DNA of 64,000 bases from Pseudomonadales bacterium (GCA_024234325.1 JACKOJ010000006.1:83121-147120); one strand, 5' to 3'; counted from the first letter of the stretch, positions 8,434-18,124 are shown. Notes: generated from the letters alone by a model not told the origin. Made by a program: numbers and translations.

Positions 8434-9336
8434 ATGTGCAGACTTTTCTTTAGAAGCCTGATTTCCCTCTGTCTGCTGATTACCGCAACCCTGTCATTCG
8501 CGCAGACCAAAATCCCCTATGGCTCCGACCCCTTCCAGTACGGGGAACTTTCCGTGCCAGCAGGGAACGGCCCCTTTCCTGTGGTGACCTTTCTCCACGC
8601 CGGCTGCTGGCGCTCTACCGAGGGCCTGATGAACAGTTATCGTGCCATGGCCAAGGCCCTGAATGAACACGGCATCGCTACCTGGAACATGCAGTACCGT
8701 GGTGCCACCAGCCCGGGCGGCGGCTGGCCCGGCACCTGGCTGGACATCGCCAACGGCTTCGACGCACTGGCCACCATCGCAAAAGATTACCCCATCGACA
8801 CCTCACGCGCGGTAGTGGTGGGCCACTCCTCCGGCGGGCACTACGGTGCCTGGCTGGCCATGCGCAAGCAATTGCCCCCGAACAGCGACATCTACGTGAA
8901 ACCGGTGGTGAACCCTATGGCGTTGGTGATGGCGGATGCCTATATCAACCCACTGGTGATCGACTCGATTGGCGTGACCGGCGAGATCTACTGCGGCGAA
9001 CCTATTCTGGAAAAGCTGATCGGCGGCTCGCCGGAAACCCATGTGGACAACTTCGTGCAGATTTCCCCGCTGGAATGGCTGCCCTGGGGCATCCCCCAAG
9101 AGTACATCGTCAGCACCTATCGCTACCCGGTGTCTCTGCCACGGGAGTTCGCCCAGGGCAAAACCGCGTGGAAAAGCCTGCCCGATTACCCCGCCATGGC
9201 TGTGCTGGCAGGGGATGAGTTCAACATGCGCCTTATCCACAACGAAGATCACGGTGCCTTTGTCCGCGAAGGCAGCCGCAGCTACCTGGCGACCATAAGT
9301 GCCGTGTTACGATTACTCGGAAAAGGCACCGAGTAA
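8434..9336 (+). CDS. secreted alpha/beta hydrolase
   Basis: 300 residues with a signal peptide ending in SFAQ. The fold is that of a serine esterase or peptidase: oxyanion-hole segment FLHAGCW, nucleophile elbow GHSSGG (S132), a likely acid in AGDEFN and a late histidine in NEDHGAFV. The GxWPGTWLD region resembles exported members of the esterase/lipase group, but the substrate cannot be inferred. An AGGAG site lies 6 bases before the ATG. It stands alone between divergent and unrelated neighbours, with a GC-rich hairpin after its stop. Confidence 0.82.
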   Translation: MCRLFFRSLISLCLLITATLSFAQTKIPYGSDPFQYGELSVPAGNGPFPVVTFLHAGCWRSTEGLMNSYRAMAKALNEHGIATWNMQYRGATSPGGGWPGTWLDIANGFDALATIAKDYPIDTSRAVVVGHSSGGHYGAWLAMRKQLPPNSDIYVKPVVNPMALVMADAYINPLVIDSIGVTGEIYCGEPILEKLIGGSPETHVDNFVQISPLEWLPWGIPQEYIVSTYRYPVSLPREFAQGKTAWKSLPDYPAMAVLAGDEFNMRLIHNEDHGAFVREGSRSYLATISAVLRLLGKGTE

Positions 9337-9351
9337 AACCTCACACCCACT

Positions 9352-9389
9352 GCTGCCGCGCGGCCTCTTATGACGATCCGTGCGGCAGC
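9352..9389 (+). terminator. GC-rich hairpin after the hydrolase gene
   Basis: GCTGCCGCGCGG pairs with CCGTGCGGCAGC (one mismatch). No T-run follows, so it may be a weak or Rho-assisted terminator rather than an intrinsic one. Confidence 0.35.
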
Positions 9390-9594
9390 CTATTTCGCCC
9401 TCGCCCTCCCGACGCAGCCCACCCCACGAAACTTGTGGCACCAATATTGCGCCTACCTGAAAACGGGCGCAAATTCTGATAATTCGCTCACATTTCCAGG
9501 CTGAACTAATTGCCTGTGGCCAAGGTTAGGGCTAGGATTGTGACAAAGTTTGTCTTTACCCCTCTGAAAACTCCTACAATAAAAAGGTGAGTAC

Positions 9595-11502
9595 ATGAGC
9601 AATTCAAACGCCAAGGGCAATTCCAAGAACACCAACGGTGGCACCGAAACCTCCTTCCAGAACACGCCGCAGGCTAAAGACGATGCCTTCGGCACGCCGC
9701 AAAGTGGCACACTGGATTATCAAAGCACGGTGTATCTGCTCAATGTGATGGGCAACGACCTTGGTGGCAACGCGAAAAGCCTTTGGTCCGTTGATGATGG
9801 GGTGAATCAGTCCGGTGCCATGTCCGGCCACGAAGCGGGTGATCTGCTGGAGCAGGACGCCGCCGACGTCACCGGGATTGCTGGCAACCGCAGCGCTTTT
9901 GGCGCCTCACTGTCCGTGACCTCCTCCGGCATGGTGGCCTACGATAGCTCCACCATTGATGCCGGGTATGCAGCAGATCTGACCGGCCTGGCGCTCGGCG
10001 AAACCATGACGGATAGCTTCATTTACGCCATCCGCCTCGCCAACGGCACCCTGAGCTGGGCCAAGGCAAGTGTGGTGCTGACAGGTGTGAATGACACACC
10101 GGTTGTGAGCGATGTTGCCGTACTCGCAGTCGAAGACGGCGGCAGCGTCAGTGGCGCCTTCGTGGGCGACGATGTGGACAGCGACGACGACGGCAGCACC
10201 CTCACCTACAGCATAATCGGGGCCCCGGCAGTAGGAACTCTCACCAATAATGGTGACGGCACGTTCAGCTATGATCCGGGCAGCAACTTCCAGTCCCTGG
10301 CCGAGGGCGAAACCGCAGAGCAGACTGTGACCTATGTGGCCACCGACAGCCATGGTGCCATTTCCGCCCCGGCGACTCTCACCATTACCGTAGTCGGCAC
10401 CAACGACGGCCCCACCTTGGCCGCAGGCACATTAGCTGCCGCCGAAGATGGTCCCGTGGTCACGCTCGATCTGTCTGCGCTGGGCGATGATGTCGACAGC
10501 GACGACACCGGCAGCAGCCTGACCTACACACTGCTGGGCGCCGCAGCTGCTGGCTCCGCTTCCATCAGCGGCACCACCCTGGCATTCAACCCCGGCAGCG
10601 ACTTCCAATCCCTGGCGGCTGGCGAAACCACCACCGTCACGCTGGACATTGAAGCCAAGGACCAGCATGGCGCAACCGCAGTCAACACCGTCACGGTCAC
10701 CGTCACAGGCGTCAATGACGACCCAACCCTCGCCGGGGGCACTGGCCGCCAGCGAAGACGGCGCCACCGTTACCCTCGATCTGTCTGCCCTGGGCGACGA
10801 TGTCGACAGCGACGACTCCGGCAGCAGCCTGACCTACACACTGCTGGGCGCCGCAGCCGCTGGCTCCGCTTCCATCAGCGGCACCACTGCTGGGCGCCGC
10901 TGCCGCTGGCTCCGCTTCCATCAGCGGCACCACCCTGGCATTCAACCCCGGCAGCGACTTCCAGTCATTGGCCGCCGGTGAAACCACCACCGTCACACTG
11001 GACATTGAAGCCAAGGACCAGCATGGCGCAACTGCCACCAATAGCGTTGAAGTCACTGTTACTGGCGTCAATGATGCGCCCACGGTTGGAGATGTTGCCC
11101 TTGCTGCTACTGAAGACGGCGGCAGCGTCAGTGGCGCCTTTGTCGGCGACGACGTGGACAGCGACGACGATGGCGCAAGCATCAGCTATGCCTTCAGTGG
11201 CAGCGCCGCTACCGGCACACTCACCAACAACGGTGATGGCACATTCAGCTACGACCCGGGCAGCAACTTCCAGTCCCTTGCCGCAGGGGAAACCGCCCAG
11301 ATCAGCGTGGACTACACCGCTACAGACAGTCACTCCGCCACTTCCACCCCCGGCACCGTTACCATCACCGTCACCGGCGTCAACGACGACCCGACACTGG
11401 CGGCAGGTGCACTGGCGGCCAGCGAAGACGGCCAGGCAGTCACACTCGATCTTTCCAGCCTCGGTGCCGACATCGACAGCGATGACGATGGCAGCTCTCT
11501 GA
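9595..11502 (+). CDS. 5' part of a frameshifted VCBS-repeat giant adhesin
   Basis: Starts at an ATG behind AGGTGA. The first 380 or so residues contain tandem VCBS units of about 105 residues (VNDTP, GTLTNNGDGTFSYDPGSNF, then VTVTGVNDDP), typical of very large type I-secreted adhesins. Near base 10733 the frame is lost: compared with the sister unit at 11400, two bases are missing in a run of Gs. Everything after that up to the stop at 11502 is out-of-frame translation (RQRRRRHRYPR...). As read, the product would be 635 residues and lack its secretion signal. Repairing both frame changes gives one reading frame of about 1566 residues ending at 14339. Confidence 0.75.
   Translation: MSNSNAKGNSKNTNGGTETSFQNTPQAKDDAFGTPQSGTLDYQSTVYLLNVMGNDLGGNAKSLWSVDDGVNQSGAMSGHEAGDLLEQDAADVTGIAGNRSAFGASLSVTSSGMVAYDSSTIDAGYAADLTGLALGETMTDSFIYAIRLANGTLSWAKASVVLTGVNDTPVVSDVAVLAVEDGGSVSGAFVGDDVDSDDDGSTLTYSIIGAPAVGTLTNNGDGTFSYDPGSNFQSLAEGETAEQTVTYVATDSHGAISAPATLTITVVGTNDGPTLAAGTLAAAEDGPVVTLDLSALGDDVDSDDTGSSLTYTLLGAAAAGSASISGTTLAFNPGSDFQSLAAGETTTVTLDIEAKDQHGATAVNTVTVTVTGVNDDPTLAGGTGRQRRRRHRYPRSVCPGRRCRQRRLRQQPDLHTAGRRSRWLRFHQRHHCWAPLPLAPLPSAAPPWHSTPAATSSHWPPVKPPPSHWTLKPRTSMAQLPPIALKSLLLASMMRPRLEMLPLLLLKTAAASVAPLSATTWTATTMAQASAMPSVAAPLPAHSPTTVMAHSATTRAATSSPLPQGKPPRSAWTTPLQTVTPPLPPPAPLPSPSPASTTTRHWRQVHWRPAKTARQSHSIFPASVPTSTAMTMAAL
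10841..10932 (+). repeat. 46-bp tandem duplication inside the adhesin gene
   Basis: Bases 10841-10886 are repeated at 10887-10932 with a single A/T difference. 46 is not a multiple of three, so the duplication shifts the frame by one and, together with the lesion near 10733, splits the gene into three frames. Confidence 0.9.
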
Positions 11503-14339
11503 GCTACTCCCTGCTGGCCCCGGCCTCTGCTGGGTCCGCCTCGGTATCGGGCAATACCCTGAACTTCAACCCCGGCAGCGACTTCCAGTCTCTTGCCGCC
11601 GGTGAAACCACCACCGTAACGCTGGACATTCAGGCCGAAGACCAGCACGGTGCCACAGCAAGCAGCACTGTGACGGTCACTGTCACCGGCGTGAACGATG
11701 CGCCTGTAATCGGCGGCACCAGCGACGGGGCTGTAACCCTGCTACCAGCGGCAAAGCCCTTTACCGTGGAGCAGTACACCAACTACACAGGCAATATCGA
11801 CCTCAACAGCCTGCGTAACTACGCGGCTACGCATACCGCCAACTACACCGCTGAAACGGCTATCATCGACTACACGGACGACCCGGCCGGTTTCGCCGGG
11901 GAAATTCCCGGCAGCTCCCCCTGGCCAGCGGCTATCGCCACCAACGCCTATGGCACCGGCGGCATCAATAACTACTTCTTCGCCAGGATTACCAGCACCC
12001 TCAACATCACAGAGGCGGATACTTATACCTTCCGCACTTTCAATGACGACGGTGTCTATGTCAGCGTAAACAACCAGCTCGTCATCAATGACTCGGGCAT
12101 CCATGCGGAACAGGCTTACAACGGCAACCTGACCCTGAATCCGGGACTCTATCCAGTGGAGATCTTCTTCTTCGAGAGAGGCGGCGAAGCCTCCCTGGAG
12201 TTCACCTACAAGAACTCCAGCGGCAGCTTCCAGCACGTCTCCCCCGCCTCTGTCAGTGACAGCGGCGTGCTGAGCTTCACGGACGTGGACCTGAGCGACA
12301 GCCACAGTGTCAGCGTTTCTGCTGTCGGCAGCACACAGGGCACACTCACGGCGACCCTGGCGACCGACACCACAGGAAGCGGCGTGGGTGGCAGCGTGAA
12401 CTGGGACTACCAGATCGACAACTCCGCCTACCAGTCCCTTGGCGCGGGTGAAACCACTGTGGAAAGTTTTGTGGTCAGCGTGGACGACGGCCATGGCGGC
12501 GTCGCCCAGCAGCAGGTGGATATCACCATCACCGGCGGCAACGACGGCCCCACGGCGAATGCAGACAGCGCCTCTGTGGATGAGGATCAGTCCATCACCA
12601 TCAGCGTGCTGGCCAACGACACCGACCCGGACGCCAACGATGTGCTGACGCTGCAGTCCGTCTCTACGGCACAGCACGGCAGCGTTTCCATCGTCGGCAA
12701 TGACGTGCTCTATACACCGACTGCCAACTTTGCCGGCAGCGACAGCTTCACCTACGTCGTTACCGACACCTCAGGCGCCACCAGCACTGCAACGGTGGAC
12801 GTGACCGTGAACCCGGTGAACGACGGGCCGTCCATCCAGTACCAGCGCACTAGCATCAGCAACGGTTCCTTCGAGAACAGCATGACGGGCTGGTCATACA
12901 GCCAGATCAACTATGTCGGAGACTGGCAGGCATCAGACGGCAGCAAGCTGCTGGACATGAATGCCGAGCACGGCGGCGGCTACGTCACGCAGAACATCCT
13001 CACCGTAGCGGGCCAGCAGTACACCGTGCTGTTTGATTTGTCCAAGAACCCGGGCTCACCGACCGGCACAGAAACCCTGCAGGTGAGCAAAACCAGCGGC
13101 TATCAGATCGGCGATGTGGAGTCTCAGCTCTATACCTACAACCTCAACAATTCCACCAGCAACATGCAGTGGACAACGCATTCCTTCACCTTCACGGCGT
13201 ATGGGCCGGACGCCACCCTGCGTTTCAGTGGCAATGACTCAAGCTTCAATTCGAACGATGCCTGGGGCCCGGCGCTGGACAACATCCGTCTGGCAGCGGA
13301 CCTCAGTGCCTATGAAGACACAGCAACAACGGTGCACGGCCTCAGCATCAGCGACATCGACGCAGGCAGCAATCCAATCACGGTGTCTCTCAGCGTTGCC
13401 AACGGCACGCTGTCCCTGTCCGGCGCGGGTCTCTCCGGCGACCTCAATGGCAGCGACGGCACGCTGGCAGTCACCGGCACGCTCGCCGCGATCAATGCCG
13501 CACTTGCCAGTTCGCTGGTATACCAGGGCAATGCGGACTACTTCGGCGCTGATACGCTCTCGATCTCTGTGAACGACCTGGGTTCTACAGGCTCCGGCGG
13601 TGCAGGAACGGATGCCACTACGCTGTCTATCAACGTAGTGCCGGTGGCCGACACCTACACCCTGACCAACCTGGTCAGCAACGGCTCCTTCGAGAACAGC
13701 ATGAACGGCTGGAGCTACAGCCAGATCAACTACATCGGCGACTGGCAGGCGGCAGATGGCAGCAAGCTGCTGGACATGAATGCCGAGCATGGCGGTGGCT
13801 ATGTCGAACAAACACTGAGCACTATCGCTGGCCAGCAGTATACCGTTGGCTTCGCACTGTCCAAGAACCCCGGGGCGCCAACCGGACAGGAAACCCTGCG
13901 CGTTTCTGCGGCAGGCAGCAGCCAGGACTATCTGTACAACCTGGGCAACTCCACCAGCAACATGCAGTGGGTGAAGGACACCTTCACGTTCACTGCTGCC
14001 GGGTCCAGCACGACCCTGCGCCTGGCAAGTGCCGATCCCACTGGCACCAACGACGCCTGGGGCCCGGCTCTGGACGAGGTACTGGCAGTGACCAATCGTG
14101 TCATCACCGGCTTCGACAAGGCTCTGGGCGACACGCTCGACCTCAGCCAGTTGCTCGGTTCCGTCAATGCACCGCACGACAATACGGCGTTCAGCGGCGG
14201 CTACCTGGACTTCGATGTGGTGGGAAGTGACACCGTGGTCTATATCGACGCAGACGGCGGTGGTGATGACTACATTGCCGTTGCCACGCTGATCGGCGTG
14301 TCCCTGCTGACGACCGACACCGGCAACTACTCGCTGTAA
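10968..14339 (+). CDS. 3' part of the frameshifted adhesin: VCBS, PA14, cadherin-like, DUF642-like, T1SS signal
   Basis: Continuation of the same gene in a third frame (first in-frame codon shown; this is not a true start). In this 1123-residue stretch: VCBS units to about residue 245; a PA14-like domain at about 260-405 (ITEADTYTFRTFNDDGVYVSV); another VCBS unit; a cadherin-like domain at about 528-621; two DUF642-like carbohydrate-binding modules at about 625-782 and 901-1042 that are nearly copies of each other; and a C-terminal RTX/VCA0849-type signal (GFDKALGDTLDLSQLL, VVYIDADGGGDDYIAVATL). The protein would bind surface glycans and leave the cell by a TolC-type machine, none of which is nearby. 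Confidence 0.78.
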   Translation: MAAGETTTVTLDIEAKDQHGATATNSVEVTVTGVNDAPTVGDVALAATEDGGSVSGAFVGDDVDSDDDGASISYAFSGSAATGTLTNNGDGTFSYDPGSNFQSLAAGETAQISVDYTATDSHSATSTPGTVTITVTGVNDDPTLAAGALAASEDGQAVTLDLSSLGADIDSDDDGSSLSYSLLAPASAGSASVSGNTLNFNPGSDFQSLAAGETTTVTLDIQAEDQHGATASSTVTVTVTGVNDAPVIGGTSDGAVTLLPAAKPFTVEQYTNYTGNIDLNSLRNYAATHTANYTAETAIIDYTDDPAGFAGEIPGSSPWPAAIATNAYGTGGINNYFFARITSTLNITEADTYTFRTFNDDGVYVSVNNQLVINDSGIHAEQAYNGNLTLNPGLYPVEIFFFERGGEASLEFTYKNSSGSFQHVSPASVSDSGVLSFTDVDLSDSHSVSVSAVGSTQGTLTATLATDTTGSGVGGSVNWDYQIDNSAYQSLGAGETTVESFVVSVDDGHGGVAQQQVDITITGGNDGPTANADSASVDEDQSITISVLANDTDPDANDVLTLQSVSTAQHGSVSIVGNDVLYTPTANFAGSDSFTYVVTDTSGATSTATVDVTVNPVNDGPSIQYQRTSISNGSFENSMTGWSYSQINYVGDWQASDGSKLLDMNAEHGGGYVTQNILTVAGQQYTVLFDLSKNPGSPTGTETLQVSKTSGYQIGDVESQLYTYNLNNSTSNMQWTTHSFTFTAYGPDATLRFSGNDSSFNSNDAWGPALDNIRLAADLSAYEDTATTVHGLSISDIDAGSNPITVSLSVANGTLSLSGAGLSGDLNGSDGTLAVTGTLAAINAALASSLVYQGNADYFGADTLSISVNDLGSTGSGGAGTDATTLSINVVPVADTYTLTNLVSNGSFENSMNGWSYSQINYIGDWQAADGSKLLDMNAEHGGGYVEQTLSTIAGQQYTVGFALSKNPGAPTGQETLRVSAAGSSQDYLYNLGNSTSNMQWVKDTFTFTAAGSSTTLRLASADPTGTNDAWGPALDEVLAVTNRVITGFDKALGDTLDLSQLLGSVNAPHDNTAFSGGYLDFDVVGSDTVVYIDADGGGDDYIAVATLIGVSLLTTDTGNYSL

Positions 14340-14351
14340 ACAGGCAGAAAC

Positions 14352-14392
14352 AAAAAGCCCCCCGTCACAACAGTGCCGGGGGGCTTTTTTTT
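14352..14392. terminator. strong bidirectional intrinsic terminator
   Basis: AAAAAGCCCCCC pairs with GGGGGGCTTTTT and is followed by further Ts. A-runs and T-runs flank both sides, so it can end the adhesin transcript on the plus strand and the PQQ dehydrogenase transcript on the minus strand. Confidence 0.92.
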
Positions 14393-14407
14393 GCACCTCA
14401 TTCACAA

Positions 14408-16369
14408 TCAGGGCAAGGCAAACGCAATCAGCTCCGGCACCGGGTTGCTCAGAATGCTCAGCACAATGTACTGCTTGCCGTCGATCTCGTAGGTCATGGG
14501 AGCTCCGCCCCCATTGGCTGGCAGCGGAATGGTCTGCAGTTCCTCCCCGGTCATTTTGTCCCGCGCTACCAGCACAGCACCGTCGAGAGTGGTCTGCGCG
14601 TGAATCAGCAGTGTGGACGTGACCAGCACCGCCTGTCGCCCCCCGCCACCCAGAGGCGGCAGATCCATGCCCGCCAGGTCCGGATGATTGCTCACCGGCG
14701 CATAGTCCTCGCCATTAGCCTGCTGCCACAGAATTTCGCCCTTGTTCATGTCAATGGCGGTAATGGTTGCATACGGCGGTTTCAGCAGTGGCAGCCCGCG
14801 GGGGCCACGTACCGACTGATTGGACAGACGCAGGAAGTTGAAGTTGGACTCCTCGGCAGGCAGTGTCGTCATCAGGGGGGCATTGGGGCTCTCGGAGGAC
14901 GGCACATAAAGAATGCCATGCTCAGGGTCTACCCCTGCCCCCGTCCAGTTGGCGCCGCCGCCTGCCCCCGGCAGAATGAGCGTGCCGCGATTGCCGCCGG
15001 GCACCGACAGCGTGGGCGGCGTGAACAGGGGACCATAGGTATACTGTTTGAGAATTTCTTCCGCCTCGGCACGAATCTCGGGCGTGAAGTCCACCAGATC
15101 ACTCTCGTCAATGCCCTGGCGCGCAAAGGCCGGCGGTTTGGAAGGAATGGGCTGGGTGGGCGACAAATGCTCACCGGGCAAGGCGAAATCGGACTGCGGC
15201 ACAGGCGTTTCGGGAATCGGCCACACCGGCTCGCCGGTCACGCGGTCAAACACATAGGTGAAGCCCTGCTTGGTGACCTGTGCCACGGCCTTGATCTTGC
15301 GGCCATCCACTTCAATGTCGATCAGATTCGGCGCGGCCGGGTTGTCAAAGTCCCAGATGCCGTGGTGCACCATCTGGAAATGCCACACCCGCTCGCCGGT
15401 GCGTGCATCCAGGCACACCAGAGACTCGGTGAACAGATTGTCGCCGGGGCGGTGCCCGCCGTAGAAATCGTTGGTCGCCGCCTCGGTGGGCAGATAGACA
15501 TAGCCCAGTTCGAGATCGGCACTCATCATTGACCACACGCCGCCGTTGCCTGCGGTGCGCCAGGAATCCTCCTCCCAGGTCTCGTTGCCGAATTCGCCCT
15601 CCAGCGGAATGGTGTGGAAGGTCCAGGCCAGCTCACCGGTGCGGATGTTGTAGCCGCGAATCCACAGCGGTGGTCGTTCCTTGTAGCGCGGGCGATTCGA
15701 GGTGATCTGGGACACCACCAGAATATCGCCCACCACGATGGGGGGGGATACGGCGCCCAGGGGTGGCGCGCCCTGCCAGTCCAGCTCACCGCGCACCGCC
15801 CTTGGAATGCCATCGGTCATGTCCACCCGTCCGCTGGCAAAGCCGGTGTCCACCGAACCGTCTTCCGCGCGCAGCGAATAGATAAATCCGTCCTGGGTCG
15901 CCACCAGAATGCGGGCCTCATCGCCATCGCGCCAATAGGCAACGCCGCGCTGATGGAAGCCCAGCGCACCCACCGGGCCACCGCTGCGATAGATCTCGGG
16001 GTTGAAGGACCACAGCGTCTCACCACTGGCAGCATCGAGAGCCACCACCTGATTCAGGGACGTGATCATGTACAGCACACCGTCGACCATCAGCGGTGTG
16101 CCCTGCATGCGGCCGAAGGAAACCTCCCGGTCGATGTCATCGAAATTCAGACTGCCGTCCAGGGACTGCCAGCGCCACGCGGGCTGCAAGGCAGCAAAGT
16201 TGTCGGCATTGATCTGGTCGAGGCTGCTGTATTTGGTGGAACCGGCATCTCCGGCGTAGCTTGACCACTGTCCATCCCGTGCGCCCTGCTGGGCGACGGC
16301 TCCCACGCTGATGCTCAGCGCCGTGACAGTGAATAGAATAGCGGCGGTATGTCGTCTGCTTGTGCTCAT
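14408..16369 (-). CDS. PQQ-dependent dehydrogenase, quinoprotein beta-propeller
   Basis: 653 residues with a signal peptide ending in AVAQ. It is an eight-bladed quinoprotein of the glucose/quinate/alcohol dehydrogenase group, which oxidises sugars or alcohols in the periplasm and passes electrons to quinone or cytochrome. Seen are the W-motif blades (GETLWSF, GELAWTFH, GERVWHFQ, GEILWQQ), a WDFDNPAAP segment typical of this group, and the C-terminal GGAPMTYEIDGKQYIV. No heme c motif or N-terminal membrane helices are present, so the electron acceptor is external. The start is the ATG at 16367-16369. No PQQ biosynthesis genes are in view; substrate unknown. Confidence 0.85.
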   Translation of the reverse strand: MSTSRRHTAAILFTVTALSISVGAVAQQGARDGQWSSYAGDAGSTKYSSLDQINADNFAALQPAWRWQSLDGSLNFDDIDREVSFGRMQGTPLMVDGVLYMITSLNQVVALDAASGETLWSFNPEIYRSGGPVGALGFHQRGVAYWRDGDEARILVATQDGFIYSLRAEDGSVDTGFASGRVDMTDGIPRAVRGELDWQGAPPLGAVSPPIVVGDILVVSQITSNRPRYKERPPLWIRGYNIRTGELAWTFHTIPLEGEFGNETWEEDSWRTAGNGGVWSMMSADLELGYVYLPTEAATNDFYGGHRPGDNLFTESLVCLDARTGERVWHFQMVHHGIWDFDNPAAPNLIDIEVDGRKIKAVAQVTKQGFTYVFDRVTGEPVWPIPETPVPQSDFALPGEHLSPTQPIPSKPPAFARQGIDESDLVDFTPEIRAEAEEILKQYTYGPLFTPPTLSVPGGNRGTLILPGAGGGANWTGAGVDPEHGILYVPSSESPNAPLMTTLPAEESNFNFLRLSNQSVRGPRGLPLLKPPYATITAIDMNKGEILWQQANGEDYAPVSNHPDLAGMDLPPLGGGGRQAVLVTSTLLIHAQTTLDGAVLVARDKMTGEELQTIPLPANGGGAPMTYEIDGKQYIVLSILSNPVPELIAFALP

Positions 16370-16531
16370 CAAGGCCCTGCTCTCCTCAGAACGATGAATG
16401 GATTTTTATTGTTTGTGCGACTGACGCAGTGTAGCGAAGCCAGCGCAGATTGCCACCTGTTTGCACGTTGGACTTGCGGCGGCGAAGCCCTTACCCTACA
16501 GCACATAACAATAACCCCACAGAGGTTTACC

Positions 16532-17452
16532 ATGCGTATTCCCGCTCTCGCTGCCACCGCTCTGCTCCTCGGCCTGAACGCCTCCACAGCTTCCGCCCAG
16601 ACCCACCTGCTGTTCATTGGCAACAGCTTCACCTTCGGCTCCGGCTCACCCGCCCGTTTCTACCGGGCAGACACCGTCACCGACCTCAATCATCTTGGCA
16701 TCGGTGGCGTGCCCGCCCTGTTCAAGTCATTTGCCGACCAGACGGGGCTGGACTACGAGGTGTCGCTGGAAACAGAGCCCGGTAGCGGGCTGGATTTTCA
16801 CCTGGAGAACCGGCTGCAGCAGATTGGCAGCTACCCATGGGATACCGTGGTGATGCACGGCTACAGCACGCTGGACCGCGACAATCCCGGCTCTCCCGAC
16901 AAGCTGGTCAGCACAGCAAAGCAGATGGCGGACTTCCTGCGCGGCCTGAACCCTGATGTACAGATCTATCTCACAGCCACCTGGGCGCGCGCCGACCAGA
17001 CCTATCCCGAGGACAAACCCTGGCACGGCAAACCCATCGCCCGCATGGCGCAGGATATTCGTGCCGCCTACGATCAGGCAGCCAAAGCGTCCGGCGCCAA
17101 GGCTGTCAACGCCGTGGGCAACGCCTGGAACCGCGCCATGGAATCCGGCATCGCCGACGCGAATCCCTATGACGGCATCGGTGCGGATCAGATGAACCTG
17201 TGGACCTACGACCACTACCACGCCAGCCACTACGGGTATTACCTGGAGGCCCTGATGGTCTTTGGCAACGTGACCGGGCTGGACCCGCGCGTGCTCGGTT
17301 CCGGTGAGTGCTCCGCCTACGAACTGGGTTTTTCGCGCACTCAGGCCGCCGCGCTGCAACAGGTCGCCTTCGATCAACTGGCCGCGGATGGCCGGGTGAA
17401 AGCCGCGCCGGAATCCGCCATCAACAAGGAGTCGCCACGGGCCTGCCAGTAA
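16532..17452 (+). CDS. secreted SGNH/GDSL-type hydrolase
   Basis: 306 residues with a signal peptide ending in ASAQ. The mature protein begins with the SGNH block I motif, FIGNSFTFG (candidate nucleophile S32), and ends its core with DHYHASHYG (D227 and H230 as the DxxH pair). These enzymes are esterases or lipases acting on small esters or on acetylated polysaccharides. N and G elements of blocks II and III are less clear. AGAGG precedes the ATG. The gene runs in the same direction as the phosphatase-like gene 111 bp downstream, separated by a hairpin. Confidence 0.8.
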   Translation: MRIPALAATALLLGLNASTASAQTHLLFIGNSFTFGSGSPARFYRADTVTDLNHLGIGGVPALFKSFADQTGLDYEVSLETEPGSGLDFHLENRLQQIGSYPWDTVVMHGYSTLDRDNPGSPDKLVSTAKQMADFLRGLNPDVQIYLTATWARADQTYPEDKPWHGKPIARMAQDIRAAYDQAAKASGAKAVNAVGNAWNRAMESGIADANPYDGIGADQMNLWTYDHYHASHYGYYLEALMVFGNVTGLDPRVLGSGECSAYELGFSRTQAAALQQVAFDQLAADGRVKAAPESAINKESPRACQ

Positions 17453-17473
17453 GCAGCGGCCGTAACACCCCGT

Positions 17474-17519
17474 CACACAATTCTGATGCACTGCCAGAGA
17501 GTTTCTGGCAGATTGTGTG
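17474..17519 (+). terminator. nested hairpin between hydrolase and phosphatase genes
   Basis: The inner stem CTGCCAGA/TCTGGCAG has a 5-base loop, and an outer stem CACACAAT/ATTGTGTG encloses it with a 9-base bulge. No T-run follows, so it could be a terminator, an mRNA end-protecting structure or an operator. Confidence 0.4.
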
Positions 17520-17563
17520 CCTGAATTCCCAACAGCTCGATGCCCCATCATCAAGGAGAGGCT

Positions 17564-18106
17564 ATGCAATATCGAATCACCGCCCCCTGGCAACTCATCA
17601 CCCGGTTCGCCGCCCTGGCCATGCTCGTCCTGACGGCCTCCCTGGCCCAGGCACAAGTAAACAGCGCGGCGATTGAGCAGGCAGATATCCTGAACCTGCG
17701 CAATCCCGAAGCAAGCGTCTACTCAAGCGGCCAACCCACCGAGGAACAACTGCAGGTGCTGGCCCAGTCCGGCGTCAAGCACATCATCAGCCTGCGCCCC
17801 AGCAGCGAAATCGACTGGGACGAGGCCGCCAAGGTGAAGTCCCTGGGCATGGAATTCCACAATATTCCGGTGTCCGGTGCCGGCGACGTGACCAGTGAGA
17901 ATGCCAGGAAGCTGGACGAGCTGCTGGCCAGCCTCAACGGTCAGCCCACCCTCGTGCACTGTGCCAGCAGCAACCGCGTCGGCGCCCTGCGCGCCCTGAG
18001 TGCGGGCGAGACCGGTGGCGAGTCTGCCGATGCCGCCGTGGCCACCGGCAAGCGCTGGGGCCTGGGCAGCCTGGAATCTGCCGTGCGCAGCAAACTCGCT
18101 GAGTAA
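17564..18106 (+). CDS. periplasmic DSP/BLH-type phosphatase (DUF442-like)
   Basis: 180 residues with a signal peptide ending in AQAQ. The segment SSGQPTEEQLQVLAQSGVKHIISLRP and the active-site loop VHCASSNRVGAL define the beta-lactamase hydrolase-like (BLH) dual-specificity phosphatase group. The loop spacing is C133-x4-R138, as in this group, not the C-x5-R of classical tyrosine phosphatases. An AAGGAGAG site decides the start. In other bacteria such domains sit beside sulfur dioxygenases; here the protein is free and exported. Substrate unknown. Confidence 0.82.
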   Translation: MQYRITAPWQLITRFAALAMLVLTASLAQAQVNSAAIEQADILNLRNPEASVYSSGQPTEEQLQVLAQSGVKHIISLRPSSEIDWDEAAKVKSLGMEFHNIPVSGAGDVTSENARKLDELLASLNGQPTLVHCASSNRVGALRALSAGETGGESADAAVATGKRWGLGSLESAVRSKLAE

Positions 18107-18124
18107 TTCGGCAAGGCAATAAGC

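Noticed and set aside
10087..11700. Regular repeats as a possible CRISPR array
   Set aside because: The units are about 315 bp, coding and translated as VCBS domains; there are no short repeats with unique spacers.
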